Origin: CAYPCH01 sp964409165
GTDB lineage: Bacteria; Bacillota; Clostridia; Acetivibrionales; Acetivibrionaceae
NCBI GenBank assembly: GCA_964409165.1
Contig: CAYPCH010000059.1
Coordinates: 1 to 22,351, forward strand
DNA: 22,351 nucleotides
Direction: 5' to 3'
Notes under the pieces: model-generated
Seen by the model: the letters and a program-made list of their open reading frames with translations, nothing else
What the model was told of the DNA's origin: nothing
Database searches by the model: none
Translations under genes and position numbers: made by a program
Shown: positions 14,367 to 22,351 of the stretch, piece by piece
Layout of the letters: each line of letters starts with the position of its first letter
Numbering within the stretch: the stretch's first letter is position 1

Positions 14367-16076
14367 TTATTCAAGATATCGTTTAATTTTCTTTGTTGTA
14401 GTTTTGGCAAACTCATTCTCTCTTATATTGATTTCCTGAACCCTTTTGTAGAGTGGCATATTTTTATTGATGGATTTTAATTCTGACTTTATCAGCTTGT
14501 AAATTTCATCATTTGATAAATTTTCTTTTTTCAGTTTGGATTTTATTGCGTCGATATCCGGTACAATTTGAGCGGTAACAATGGTGTCACCGTTTTTTTC
14601 GTTATTATTGCCGGTAACAAGGGATTCTTTAATATAAGGACTTTTATTTATATAAGCCTCAACCTCTTCGGGGAATACATTTTTCCCGTTTTTCGTTACA
14701 ATCACGTTCTTTTGCCTTCCGGTTACATACACAAAGCCATTTTCATCCGTTTTACCGATATCTCCCGTGAAAAGCCATCCATCACAAATAACCTTGCTTG
14801 TGGCTTCTTCATTGTCGAAATATCCCATCATAATATTATCCCCGGAAGTAATGATTTCTCCTAGACCGTTGCTGTCAGGATTGTGAATTTTTACTTGGAC
14901 GCCTGGAATTGCAAGACCAATTGAGTCATCTCTATAATTATTTTCTCTGTTAACTGTGACTATGGGTGAAGCTTCAGTAAGACCATACCCTTGCAAAATT
15001 GGAATTCCCATCGACCTGAAGCCTTTCGAGACCTGTGGGTCTACAGCTGCCGCTCCTGAAATGACCAACCTTATTTTTCCTCCCACATTGTCTATTACTT
15101 GCTTAAATAGCTTTCTTCTAATATCCACTTTAAAGCTATTGTACAAAAAGTTGCTTAACAACAAACCCATTTTAAGTTTGAATTTTAGCATTTTCTTTTT
15201 GGAAGCCTGATCCCATATTTTTTTATACATACCTTCAAGTATGAGAGGAACCAAGATTAGAATAGTAGGACTTGTTTCCTTAAGGTTTTTGCCTATGTGC
15301 TTAAGACCTTCATTAAAAGATATACATACACCACTGTATATCATTGTAAGAAATCCTGCAGTACATTCATATGTGTGGTGCAGAGGAAGAATGGAAAGAA
15401 CGGAATCATTGCTGTCTATATGGATTGATGAGATAACGGATACTATATCGGATGAAATATTTTTATGGGACAACATAACCCCTTTGGCAAGATCGGTAGT
15501 TCCTGAAGTAAATATCAGCATGTTCAACGCATTTTCATCAATACTTGCATCAAGATAATCCCTATTTCCGGATTCTATTATTTTGCGACCTTTTTCAATG
15601 AGTGCTTTATAAGATAAGTATTTATCACTTTCATTTTGGCTTAGATCCATATTAATAAAATATTTAATATTGCTTAAGTTTGCCGAAATTTTTTTCATAC
15701 TTTCATGGAATTTGCCGGAATACGCAATAGCACTTGCGTTTGACCTTTTTAAAAGGTTTTCAATTTCTACCAAGGGAAGTTCTTTGTCAAGCGGAACTAT
15801 GATGCCTGTGCCATTAACAGTAGCAAGATATGTTACGCACCATTCATAACGGTTTTCTCCAATAACTGCAATGAATTTGTTTTTTAGACCCAATTCCAAA
15901 AGAGAAGAACCCAAGGCGTCGATGTCATTTTTGAATTCACTGTACTTAATACCTCTATAGTTTTCTCCAACCTTTATATAAAATGCATTTTTATCTCCAA
16001 ACAGATTTGTGCTTTGCTCAATCATGTCTTTGAGGTCTTTTATCCGTCTTGCTTCATAAACATGTAAAGGATTCAT
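14367..16076 (-). CDS. AMP-forming long-chain acyl-CoA synthetase-like protein
   Basis: A second class I adenylate-forming enzyme, only distantly similar to the one at 6042. The 569-residue product shows FTSGTTDLAKGV (189-200), QGYGLTEASP (362-371), FTGD (436-439), the hinge TGRQKNVIVTKNGKNVFPEE (452-471) and a C-terminal TTTKKIKRYLE with the expected catalytic Lys. The YGLTEAS and KNGKNVFP forms resemble the long-chain acyl-CoA synthetase branch. The start at 16076 has GGGAG about 9 bases upstream; eleven further codons upstream look untranslated. It lies downstream of dacF on the same strand with no evident terminator between. The substrate is not predictable from context. Confidence 0.82.
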   Translation of the reverse strand: MNPLHVYEARRIKDLKDMIEQSTNLFGDKNAFYIKVGENYRGIKYSEFKNDIDALGSSLLELGLKNKFIAVIGENRYEWCVTYLATVNGTGIIVPLDKELPLVEIENLLKRSNASAIAYSGKFHESMKKISANLSNIKYFINMDLSQNESDKYLSYKALIEKGRKIIESGNRDYLDASIDENALNMLIFTSGTTDLAKGVMLSHKNISSDIVSVISSIHIDSNDSVLSILPLHHTYECTAGFLTMIYSGVCISFNEGLKHIGKNLKETSPTILILVPLILEGMYKKIWDQASKKKMLKFKLKMGLLLSNFLYNSFKVDIRRKLFKQVIDNVGGKIRLVISGAAAVDPQVSKGFRSMGIPILQGYGLTEASPIVTVNRENNYRDDSIGLAIPGVQVKIHNPDSNGLGEIITSGDNIMMGYFDNEEATSKVICDGWLFTGDIGKTDENGFVYVTGRQKNVIVTKNGKNVFPEEVEAYINKSPYIKESLVTGNNNEKNGDTIVTAQIVPDIDAIKSKLKKENLSNDEIYKLIKSELKSINKNMPLYKRVQEINIRENEFAKTTTKKIKRYLE

Positions 16077-16156
16077 TTTATTCACTCCCTTATATTGTAA
16101 TTCAATCACTTATATACTTATATTATATAATAATATTTCTCACTATATAATAAAAG

Positions 16157-16191
16157 TAAACAATAAACAATAAACAATAAACAATAAACAA
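16157..16191. repeat. Heptanucleotide tandem repeat, five exact copies
   Basis: TAAACAA is repeated five times without error, about 80 bases upstream of the acyl-CoA synthetase start and close behind the dacF stop. On the coding strand it reads TTGTTTA. Length changes by slippage would alter promoter or intergenic spacing. Confidence 0.85.
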
Positions 16192-16218
16192 TTTATGAAG
16201 TGCCTGATTAAGCAATTT

Positions 16219-17508
16219 CTAATTCTTGCTTTTTATTGACCTTGAAATTCTGCGTAAAGTAAACTTTAAAGCTGTAAACAATAATAGGAAGATTAAAGCA
16301 CCTATGACGACCTTTTTAAAGACAGGGTCACTTATTGTTTCATACATTAAATCCTTTGGAGCAGGGGGAATAAGCTTTTCAACATTTCTTAAAGCTATCA
16401 GGTTAACTTCTCCAAGAAGTGTACCGTCCAGTTTTACCTCAATAACTCCGAGTACATCCCCTTCTTTTACAGGAGCACTGATATTATCCATAATGTTTAT
16501 ATTCTTCTGAATATCTTGGATCCATTCATCAGCATCTACCGGTAGTACACAATCAAGGGTATCTGCTGCAAACAGTTCCAATTCGGGGTTTTCGGCGTCA
16601 GAGACAATGGCTTTACCTACCTGCTCATATTTTGAAACCACCTGCTGCACAGAATAGTTTTTAAAGCCATACTCCAAAAGTTCTTTAGAGTAGTCAAATA
16701 TCTTATCATTTGCTTCTCTTACGCCAAATACAACAGCAATAAGTTCCATTCCTTCATCGTTTTGAGCAGATGAAACAAGATTATAGCCTGCCCTGTCTGT
16801 ATAGCCTGTCTTGATTCCGGTTATGTTTGTATAATAATCGGATTTGTATTTGGATAGGGTCATAAGCCTATTTGTTGTATATAAAGTTACTTCGTTAGGG
16901 TGTTTGTTTGTTGGGGGTATGATATAATTTGTTTTTGACGCAATATCCCTGAATTCTGGAAGAGACATTGCGTATCGGGAAATTTTAGCAAAATCATTGG
17001 CAGTGCTTATATGGTTTTCTCCTCCCTTTTCATTATCCATACCGCAAGGGTTGACAAAATGTGTGTTTGTAGCACCAAGTTCCCTTGCTTTTTCATTCAT
17101 CATATCGTAAAATTTTTCCCTTGAAGGTGCCAGATGTTCTGCAATGGCATAAGCTGTTTCGTTTGCAGACTGTACTAAAAGTGCATTTGTTATATGCTTT
17201 AATTCAAGTTGTTCTCCTGCCATCAGTCCCATATGCATGCCGCCTGGACCAATACTGTCAATAGCAGATTGGCTTACGGTCAGAAGATCATTCATATTAC
17301 CATGTTCAACAGCTAGAATTGCTGTCACTATTTTAGTTGTACTTGCAGGGTATAATTTTTTATTAGAATTGTATTCTGCTAGGGCAAGACCTGTTTTTGA
17401 GTCTATAAGTATATATGATTCAGCATTTATCAAGGGCTCAGCATGAACTTTACAAGTAGATAAAATAAATAAAACGGATAATATTTTTATTATTAGTAGT
17501 TTTTTCAT
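16219..17508 (-). CDS. dacF: Serine-type D-alanyl-D-alanine carboxypeptidase (DacF/PBP5 type)
   Basis: Penicillin-binding protein that trims the terminal D-Ala from peptidoglycan stem peptides outside the membrane. The 429-residue product has a signal peptide (1-23, ending CKVHA) and the three active-site motifs of peptidase family S11: SxxK as Ser56-Thr-Thr-Lys59, SxN as Ser114-Ala-Asn116, and Lys233-Thr-Gly235. A PBP5-like C-terminal domain follows (about 285-375). A transmembrane helix (about 399-415) with a basic tail then anchors it. The start at 17508 has GGAGGAG upstream; twelve extra upstream codons are unnecessary. The preceding gene on this strand encodes an extracellular foldase, so the two may act together at the cell surface. 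Confidence 0.9.
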   Translation of the reverse strand: MKKLLIIKILSVLFILSTCKVHAEPLINAESYILIDSKTGLALAEYNSNKKLYPASTTKIVTAILAVEHGNMNDLLTVSQSAIDSIGPGGMHMGLMAGEQLELKHITNALLVQSANETAYAIAEHLAPSREKFYDMMNEKARELGATNTHFVNPCGMDNEKGGENHISTANDFAKISRYAMSLPEFRDIASKTNYIIPPTNKHPNEVTLYTTNRLMTLSKYKSDYYTNITGIKTGYTDRAGYNLVSSAQNDEGMELIAVVFGVREANDKIFDYSKELLEYGFKNYSVQQVVSKYEQVGKAIVSDAENPELELFAADTLDCVLPVDADEWIQDIQKNINIMDNISAPVKEGDVLGVIEVKLDGTLLGEVNLIALRNVEKLIPPAPKDLMYETISDPVFKKVVIGALIFLLLFTALKFTLRRISRSIKSKN

Positions 17509-17544
17509 GAACTCCTCCGAATTAACATGATGATTTATACGCAA

Positions 17545-17574
17545 AATATAATTGAAATACGACTAAAAGCGCAA
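17545..17574 (-). promoter_or_regulatory. Possible promoter of dacF
   Basis: On the minus strand TTGCGC (17574-17569), 18 bases, TATATT (17550-17545). The -35 is weak (3/6). I see no convincing sporulation-sigma pattern, although dacF is forespore-controlled in Bacillus. Confidence 0.3.
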
Positions 17575-17695
17575 ACATTATTAAAAGTATAACAAAAATA
17601 TATTTAAAAATGTACAAATTCACAAAATAAACATATAGGGAATAATAGGTAATCCCAAAATTCTGAAACTGAAGCAGATAAAAACTTTATCTTGT

Positions 17696-19072
17696 TCAAT
17701 ACAGTTTGCCACTGATTTTATCAGTTATCCTTTGTGCTTCTTGGTCAAGCCCGATATCTGTGTATGTTTTATGCACCAAGCTCAACAGATAAGAGTTGTC
17801 TTTTGCAATGGATTCTGCTTTTTTCAGAACGTTAAGCCCTTTTTCAGTCTGACCGTTTTTGTAAAGACCATGACCGTTATACAGATGAACATCAATCCTG
17901 TCGGGAGCTTTTTTAATTCCTATTTCACTCACCCTTATCAGTTCGATCCAATTTTCAGACAGAACATGCGATTCGCATGCTTTTTCAAGATAAAAAATAT
18001 TGTTTTCGTCCTCGTATGCAGCTTCGTATTCTTTTGCAGCTTCGCCGTAGTTATTGTTTTTATAAAGTTTGAAAGCCTTGAATGGATGCCCTTCAATCTC
18101 TATATCGTATTCTTTTTTTATTTTTTCAATCCAGCTTTTATATTTATCTGAATTTAAAAATTCATTAACAGTAAGAATCTCGGTATATTCCTCTAAAGTA
18201 CGATAAAATGCTTCATTTCTCTCAACATAAACTATCTCATAACCATCGTCCATTTTGACAGGAGAAAGAAGTTGTCCAGTTTGTGCTTCAAAAATCAGAT
18301 CGAATAAATTACTCTTGGAAATATTGTAAACAGCGTCCTTTATCAATCCGCCGTTTTCTTTTGTACCTTCATCATCAGAATATTCCTTTACAAGTTCCTC
18401 AAAGCTTTCTCCGGAAGACAATTTGGAATATATTTCATTTGACAATGCTAAGGCTTCGTCATCTGTTCTTTTTGAATTGGAAATATAAATATGCCTGAAA
18501 TCAACACCCCTGTTGATCATTTTGTGCATTCCGTATTCCTCTTCGATTACTTTGCTATCAACAGTAAAATCTTCTTCGCCTACACCCTTTAAATAACATC
18601 TGTGTCTTAGCAGGTAGTCATGTATACCTTCTTTCATAGATTCTTCATCACTATAGTTTTGGGATTGCATAAAAGCTGACAGTTGATGGGAATCTTTAAA
18701 GCGGGTTTTTATGTGTTTTTCTATATATTGCATAACTTCATCATCTGTAACTGTTATACCCGATTTGTTAACTACATAGTCATCTAGTACAACTCTTTCA
18801 ATTATTTGGTCGAGCAGGATATCGTTACGTTCCTCATCGCTTTTTTGTAGCATTTCGCCGTTTGTACTCCATCTTTTAAAAAACTTATTATTTTCCTCGG
18901 AAAATATGTCGGTACTTACATACTCTCCGTCTATTTTAAGGGCATTATAACCGAAAGGTTTTGATAAACTATCATCGTTCGATGGATTTTTCTTCTGACT
19001 ATTTATGTATACGGCTGTTAAAGAGGCTATAAGCAGTATTACTACAGTCAAAGCAATAACTTTTGTTTTCAT
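17696..19072 (-). CDS. Membrane-anchored parvulin-type peptidyl-prolyl isomerase with C-terminal TPR region
   Basis: Extracytoplasmic foldase of the PrsA/SurA type, 458 residues. An N-terminal hydrophobic segment (6-24) has no lipobox cysteine, so it is a signal anchor rather than a PrsA-like lipoprotein. A helical SurA-N-like chaperone region (about 45-170) precedes a parvulin domain (about 190-285). The parvulin domain includes FRHIYIS, SGESFEELVKEYSDD, ENGGLI and GQLLSPVKMDDGYEIVYVE. After a linker, about 330-450 looks like TPR helices (KLYKNNNYGEAAKEYEAAY; GHGLYKNGQTEKGLNVLKKA). AGGAGG precedes the ATG. The PPIase-TPR join is the unusual feature. It lies just upstream of dacF on the same strand. 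Confidence 0.8.
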   Translation of the reverse strand: MKTKVIALTVVILLIASLTAVYINSQKKNPSNDDSLSKPFGYNALKIDGEYVSTDIFSEENNKFFKRWSTNGEMLQKSDEERNDILLDQIIERVVLDDYVVNKSGITVTDDEVMQYIEKHIKTRFKDSHQLSAFMQSQNYSDEESMKEGIHDYLLRHRCYLKGVGEEDFTVDSKVIEEEYGMHKMINRGVDFRHIYISNSKRTDDEALALSNEIYSKLSSGESFEELVKEYSDDEGTKENGGLIKDAVYNISKSNLFDLIFEAQTGQLLSPVKMDDGYEIVYVERNEAFYRTLEEYTEILTVNEFLNSDKYKSWIEKIKKEYDIEIEGHPFKAFKLYKNNNYGEAAKEYEAAYEDENNIFYLEKACESHVLSENWIELIRVSEIGIKKAPDRIDVHLYNGHGLYKNGQTEKGLNVLKKAESIAKDNSYLLSLVHKTYTDIGLDQEAQRITDKISGKLY

Positions 19073-19131
19073 TGTAATTCCTCCTATATGCTAAGGAATA
19101 AGTAAAAAATATTACTCCGCTTTTTCCCATG

Positions 19132-19151
19132 GCTATTTGGTTTCAAATAGC
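19132..19151. other. 8-bp perfect hairpin in the leader of the PPIase gene
   Basis: GCTATTTG (19132-19139) and CAAATAGC (19144-19151) with a 4-nt loop lie between the predicted promoter and the ribosome site of the minus-strand PPIase gene. Without a T-run it is not a terminator; it may be a leader structure or operator. Confidence 0.4.
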
Positions 19152-19176
19152 TGTTAAAGCAATAATGGTAGCGAAA

Positions 19177-19205
19177 GCTATATTTCTATTCTTCCTGAGT
19201 GACAA
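19177..19205 (-). promoter_or_regulatory. Promoter of the PPIase gene
   Basis: On the minus strand TTGTCA (19205-19200, 5/6), 17 bases, TATAGC (19182-19177, 4/6). The predicted leader is about 100 nt and includes the hairpin at 19132-19151. Confidence 0.4.
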
Positions 19206-19323
19206 TATTTTTACAAATTAATAACATGAACTAAAGAACCTTGCATATAATTATATATTTTTTTCGGGTATGTTTCAATGCCTGTAGAATTTTGAGTTTC
19301 CCCATTTTTTAATATAGTGCTAA

Positions 19324-19851
19324 ATAGTCCAGCAAGGTAGAGAGGGCAAAACTATAGATTGCAAAATAGCTTTCATTCCTATATCTTTACCTGCCTTTCC
19401 TAACAGGGAATTAAATATGATTGTCGTGCATGGATTTGGCGAAACACCTGTGATGCTTATCAGCAATATTAAATTTTCTGACAAAAGACTTCCTGTTGTT
19501 ATTACCAAAGTTTATCTCATGCGCTGGAGAATTGAGGAATATTACCGCTTTAAGAAGCAACAGTTTGGATTTGAGGATTTTCGGGTTCAAAGCCTTACAT
19601 CTATCCGTGCCCTTAATACAATACTATCTCTTCTTATCGGACTTCTAGGTACTTTTGCAGAGAAACACAATGATAGTATTTTAGTTTTTCATATAATAGA
19701 ATGTTCAAAAAGAATTTTTGACAGACCCAAGTTTATCTTCTATGCACTTGGCGATGGTATTTTCAACATCTTAAAGAAAACTAAGGAAGGTGTCCGATTA
19801 TTCCTCGAAAAGACACCTCCATCACAACAACTTGCTATTTTTCCCATATAG
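19324..19851 (+). pseudogene. IS4-family transposase, 3' fragment
   Basis: An open frame from 19324 (no start codon; a stop lies at 19321-19323) to TAG at 19851 encodes the C-terminal part of a DDE transposase. YLMRWRIEEYYRFKK contains Y-x2-R-x3-E-x6-K, the YREK signature of the IS4 family, with the third catalytic acid. Upstream residues through MIVVHGFGETPVMLISN resemble the beta-strand region before it. The N-terminal part with the two catalytic Asp residues is missing and I see no terminal inverted repeats. The 3' end overlaps the end of the convergent CapA-like gene by 17 bases. An ATG at 19417 exists, but translation from it could not give an active transposase. Confidence 0.8.
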
Positions 19852-20941
19852 TTCCGTCATTTTCTATTTTGACATTATTCGACAAATTTTCAAGTTTATA
19901 GTATAGATGTCTTTGCTGTATGCTGTCCTTCGTTAAAATAGTCCTGAGGTTGATTATCTCACACGGTATAACCTTTACCTTAGAAATTTCGCTGTTTTCA
20001 AGCTCAATTGTCAATACAGCGGATTCTCTTTTCTGGTTTGTAAAAATAAAATTACCCAAGCTGTACGCGATTAATTTGCCTTTATAAAATTCAAATCCCT
20101 GTAAGACATGAGGATGCGAACCTATTACCAGATCGGCGCCTTCATCTATATAAAGCCTTGCAAGCTTTTCCTGATATTCCATTGGTGTTTCCTTAAGTTC
20201 CTCCCCCCAATGTACGTATACCACAACAACATCTGCATTTTTCCTTGCATCGGAGATATTCTGTTTTAATATTGCGGGGTCATAGGTGGTAGCCACACCA
20301 GGCTTTTTAGTTCCTGCGTGCCACGAAGTAAAGGGTACAACACGGCTTGAGGCAAGAAAAGCTATATTTAGTCCTTTTTTTTCAATATAAACAGGTGCAG
20401 CTGCACTGTCCATGTCGTGTCCTGCACCTGCATATAGAATATTATTATCGGAAAGATAGCTGAAAGTGTCTGTCAAGGCTTCCACACCATAGTCAAGTAT
20501 ATGATTGTTTGCAAGAGAAACTATGTCGATACCACAATGTGTCAATATTGATAAATGTTCTGGTTTAGCTCTGAAGGTATACTGTTTTGTGGGATCCTTT
20601 ATACCCCTTATGCTGACTGGGTTTTCAAGGTTTACCATTGCAATATCCGATGATTTAAGGATTTCATCAACTTCATTGAAAATATAGCTGTTTCCATTCC
20701 TTTCAATAAGCTCCCCGACTCCTCTGTCGAGAAGAACATCTCCTGCAAAGGTAAGAGTAATGCGTGTAATTTCCTCTGCAATTATTTCTTCTTCTGTTGC
20801 AGGTGCTCCGTACGGAGTGGCAAGTATGGTATTGTCTCCCGATGGCTCGGGAATCTGTAGGTTATAGGTGTTTCCACTAAAAGCAGTAACAGCCATGTAT
20901 ATCAGCACTAAAAATAGAACAGACAAAATAACTTTTTTCAT
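19835..20941 (-). CDS. CapA-family (PGA_cap) metallophosphoesterase-like surface protein
   Basis: The 368-residue product belongs to the CapA/PgsA family, whose founders take part in poly-gamma-glutamate capsule synthesis or export; many clostridial members have no known role. An N-terminal signal or anchor helix (4-20) is followed by a linker and a calcineurin-like fold. Family motifs are FAGDVLLDRG (65-74), NLENPVS (104-110), LANNHILDYG (143-152), VHWGEEL (243-249), GSHPHVLQ (274-281) and YSLGNFIF (293-300). AGGAG precedes the ATG. No capB, capC or other polyglutamate genes are near, so a capsule role is not supported here. Its last codons overlap the transposase fragment, so the C-terminus may have been altered by that insertion. 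Confidence 0.82.
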   Translation of the reverse strand: MKKVILSVLFLVLIYMAVTAFSGNTYNLQIPEPSGDNTILATPYGAPATEEEIIAEEITRITLTFAGDVLLDRGVGELIERNGNSYIFNEVDEILKSSDIAMVNLENPVSIRGIKDPTKQYTFRAKPEHLSILTHCGIDIVSLANNHILDYGVEALTDTFSYLSDNNILYAGAGHDMDSAAAPVYIEKKGLNIAFLASSRVVPFTSWHAGTKKPGVATTYDPAILKQNISDARKNADVVVVYVHWGEELKETPMEYQEKLARLYIDEGADLVIGSHPHVLQGFEFYKGKLIAYSLGNFIFTNQKRESAVLTIELENSEISKVKVIPCEIINLRTILTKDSIQQRHLYYKLENLSNNVKIENDGTIWEK

Positions 20942-20970
20942 AATTAATCTCCTATATATTCTCTAAAATG

Positions 20971-20976
20971 ATTATA
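20971..20976 (-). promoter_or_regulatory. Possible -10 element of the CapA-like gene
   Basis: On the minus strand this reads TATAAT, 30 bases before the ATG. No good -35 is visible at 17 bases, so the call rests on the -10 alone. Confidence 0.3.
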
Positions 20977-20980
20977 CAAT

Positions 20981-21199
20981 ATGAGAGTGGTTTTTACGAT
21001 TAAAAAAATATTTAAAAGTTCTTTTCCATTGGATATGAATGCTTATACCATTAATTCCAATCATAGGTATACTCAACCGGGTACACCGAGTTTATACTTT
21101 GGAGATGGTGAAAAAACTGTATATGCAGAATTAGGTATCGAAATTAATGAAAATAAAAGAAAAATATCATCAAATATCTTGAAACAATATATATATTAA
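20981..21199 (+). pseudogene. Fragment of a RES-domain (NAD-consuming toxin type) protein
   Basis: This 72-codon frame contains NHRYTQPGTPSLYFGD followed by GEKTVYAELG (about residues 27-52). That pattern, Arg-Tyr-x-x-x-Gly-x-Pro-x-Leu-Tyr-then-Glu, resembles the core of RES domains, the toxin half of Xre-RES toxin-antitoxin pairs. RES domains are usually 150 residues or more, so most of the domain is missing. No Shine-Dalgarno sequence precedes the ATG, and no Xre antitoxin gene is adjacent. The TAA at 21197-21199 coincides with the border of the dispersed repeat at 21196-21294, suggesting truncation by its insertion. Domain identity is by eye. Confidence 0.5.
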
Positions 21200-21294
21200 T
21201 CACGAAAAGAATTCTACATTTGAAATAAATAATTTTCGTGATGTTGCATTAAGGAAATTGAAATGCGATGTAAAATCTTTGTCGCATTCAATAT
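21196..21294 (-). repeat. Second dispersed repeat (two-hairpin type), copy upstream of comEA
   Basis: This is the reverse-oriented counterpart of 8001-8124. It contains two hairpins: ATCACGAAAA (21199-21208) with TTTTCGTGAT (21233-21242), a perfect 10 bp, and AATGCGA (21262-21268) with TCGCATT (21282-21288), extendable with one bulge. The palindromes are better preserved here than in the other copy. It carries no coding frame. Confidence 0.55.
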
Positions 21295-21346
21295 AAACAA
21301 AGAATTTAGAAAAATAATAAAAATTTTTACGCTGATAAATGAAAGA

Positions 21347-21357
21347 TATGTTAAAAT
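21347..21357 (+). promoter_or_regulatory. Possible extended -10 promoter of comEA
   Basis: The bases ATATGTTAAAAT include TG, one base, then TAAAAT (21352-21357, 5/6), an extended -10. No matching -35 is seen. The predicted leader is about 40 nt. Confidence 0.3.
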
Positions 21358-21404
21358 ATAGAGAAGCATTGTTGAAATTGTATTTGGCAAATGGAGGATT
21401 ACAG

Positions 21405-22289
21405 ATGCAGGGAAATGTTTTTAGCAAGGAAATCAAAATGAAAAGCAGTGTTCTGGCACTTTTGATACTGGCCTTAATTGGCAGTATGTCCGCAGTCGGG
21501 ATTTTGATAAAAGATAGTCCAGATATAATTATCAGCAAAGAAGATGATTCTTATAAGAAGTCGTATGGTATCAGTGATACAGATAAAGAGTCTGATGAAA
21601 GCAAGGAAGAAAATGAAGTTGCTGAGGAGATTAAAGTCTATGTGGTCGGTGAAGTGAACAAGCCCGGTGTTGTTACAATTGTAAAGGGTCAAATAGTCAA
21701 GGATGCATTGGACCTTGCTGGTGGTACTACTGAAAATGCGGATGTAGAAAACATTAATCTTGCTTATGAGCTAAAGGAAAATGTTATGCTGAGAATAAAA
21801 ACGAAAGCAGAAGTCAGTGCGATTATTGACCAAACAGCATTAAAGAAGAATGAGGGGAGTCAAATTGCGTTGCCTCCCCAAAAAAGCACAGCAAACGAAG
21901 TCAATCAGGCTACAAATAGAACAACTGCTCCTTCTCAGGTAGCAGGAAGTGTATCAAAAAGCACTTCTCCAAGTCCCAAGGTCAATAATAAGGCAAATGA
22001 GCCTTATGACAAGACGCTTCTTGCGGGTATGGATATTATTAAGGATAGCGGAGGAGCTGTTGTAGAAGAAAAAGAAGGTAAGGATAAATCGGAAGCCAAA
22101 ATAAATATTAACACTTCAACCGCAGAAGAGCTTGATTTGCTTCCGGGAATTGGACCTTCCACAGCAACAAAAATAATTACATATAGGCAGAAAAATGGGG
22201 AATTTAAAAAGATAGAAGACATAATGGAGGTTTCGGGAATAGGTGAGAGTAAGTTTGATAGTATCAGAGATTATATTACTATAGATTGA
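21405..22289 (+). CDS. comEA: Competence protein ComEA (DNA receptor, SLBB plus helix-hairpin-helix)
   Basis: ComEA binds incoming double-stranded DNA at the membrane during transformation. The 294-residue product has one N-terminal membrane helix (about 14-35), an SLBB domain (about 76-132, IKVYVVGEVNKPGVV) and a long Ser/Thr/Pro/Lys-rich linker (about 145-228). The C-terminal double helix-hairpin-helix (232-294) has ININTSTAEELDLLPGIG and SGIGESKFDSI. GGAGG at 21393-21397 is 7 bases before the ATG at 21405; an earlier in-frame ATG at 21339 lacks such a site and lies upstream of the candidate promoter. The partner comEC is not seen before the window ends, and the next sequence is a MITE-like element. 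Confidence 0.9.
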   Translation: MQGNVFSKEIKMKSSVLALLILALIGSMSAVGILIKDSPDIIISKEDDSYKKSYGISDTDKESDESKEENEVAEEIKVYVVGEVNKPGVVTIVKGQIVKDALDLAGGTTENADVENINLAYELKENVMLRIKTKAEVSAIIDQTALKKNEGSQIALPPQKSTANEVNQATNRTTAPSQVAGSVSKSTSPSPKVNNKANEPYDKTLLAGMDIIKDSGGAVVEEKEGKDKSEAKININTSTAEELDLLPGIGPSTATKIITYRQKNGEFKKIEDIMEVSGIGESKFDSIRDYITID

Positions 22290-22297
22290 ACTTAATA

Positions 22298-22351
22298 ACT
22301 CAACTTTCCCACTTGTAGTATTTTGAGGCTCTGGTTGCTCACAAGTTAAGG
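22298..22351 (+). repeat. 135-bp MITE-like element, copy C (cut by window edge)
   Basis: The first 54 bases of the element, beginning ACTCAACTTTCCCAC, differ from copy B at 5 positions. It starts 8 bases after the comEA stop codon. The right end and any target duplication lie beyond the window. Confidence 0.85.

Noticed and set aside
19835..20941. Poly-gamma-glutamate capsule locus
   Set aside because: Only a CapA-like protein is present; capB, capC and other partners are absent, and the family has many non-capsule members.
1..22351. CRISPR array, tRNA, rRNA or phage genes
   Set aside because: No regularly spaced repeat-spacer pattern, no tRNA-like cloverleaf or rRNA segment, and no phage structural or integrase gene was recognised.

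Overview
The window looks like a piece of a low-GC Clostridia chromosome, from a cellulosome-forming relative of Acetivibrio/Hungateiclostridium thermocellum. The strongest clue is a secreted xylanase carrying a type I dockerin with Ser-Thr recognition pairs. The AT-rich intergenic DNA, AGGAGG-type ribosome binding sites, TTG/GTG starts and a Firmicutes-type nadD-yqeK-rsfS cluster agree. This placement is inference; no search was run.

Layout. (1) 1-5909: the last codons of guaA, then a forward purine cluster purE-purM-purN-purH-purD. purE has its own promoter and a leader with an intrinsic terminator. purC and purF are not between purE and purM. A 15-bp tandem repeat interrupted by a 100-N assembly gap precedes purH, and a 21-bp inverted repeat separates purH from purD. 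(2) 6042-7676, minus: an acyl-CoA ligase. (3) 7844-9440: a ROK-family glucokinase flanked by two oppositely oriented copies of a 135-bp MITE-like element. (4) 9804-12389: a multidomain cellulosomal enzyme, GH11 xylanase-CBM6-dockerin-CE15 glucuronoyl esterase, with two terminators behind it. (5) 12646-14296, plus: nadD, yqeK, rsfS. (6) 14367-19072, minus: a parvulin-TPR foldase, a DacF-type D,D-carboxypeptidase and a second acyl-CoA ligase. (7) 19324-21294: a decayed accessory patch with the 3' part of an IS4-family transposase, a CapA-like gene, a RES-domain remnant and a palindromic repeat. (8) 21405-22289: comEA, followed by a third, window-truncated copy of the 135-bp element.

Functionally, guaA and the pur genes supply purine nucleotides, the xylanase/esterase and glucokinase serve hemicellulose breakdown and sugar entry, and nadD/yqeK/rsfS are housekeeping genes for NAD synthesis, Ap4A turnover and ribosome silencing.

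The least expected content is non-coding. The 135-bp element has 15-bp terminal inverted repeats, nested internal palindromes and 5-bp target duplications at both complete copies. A second, more decayed two-hairpin repeat is shared by the DNA upstream of glucokinase and upstream of comEA, and at the latter site it supplies the stop codon of the RES remnant. I did not find a defence system, CRISPR array, tRNA or rRNA.
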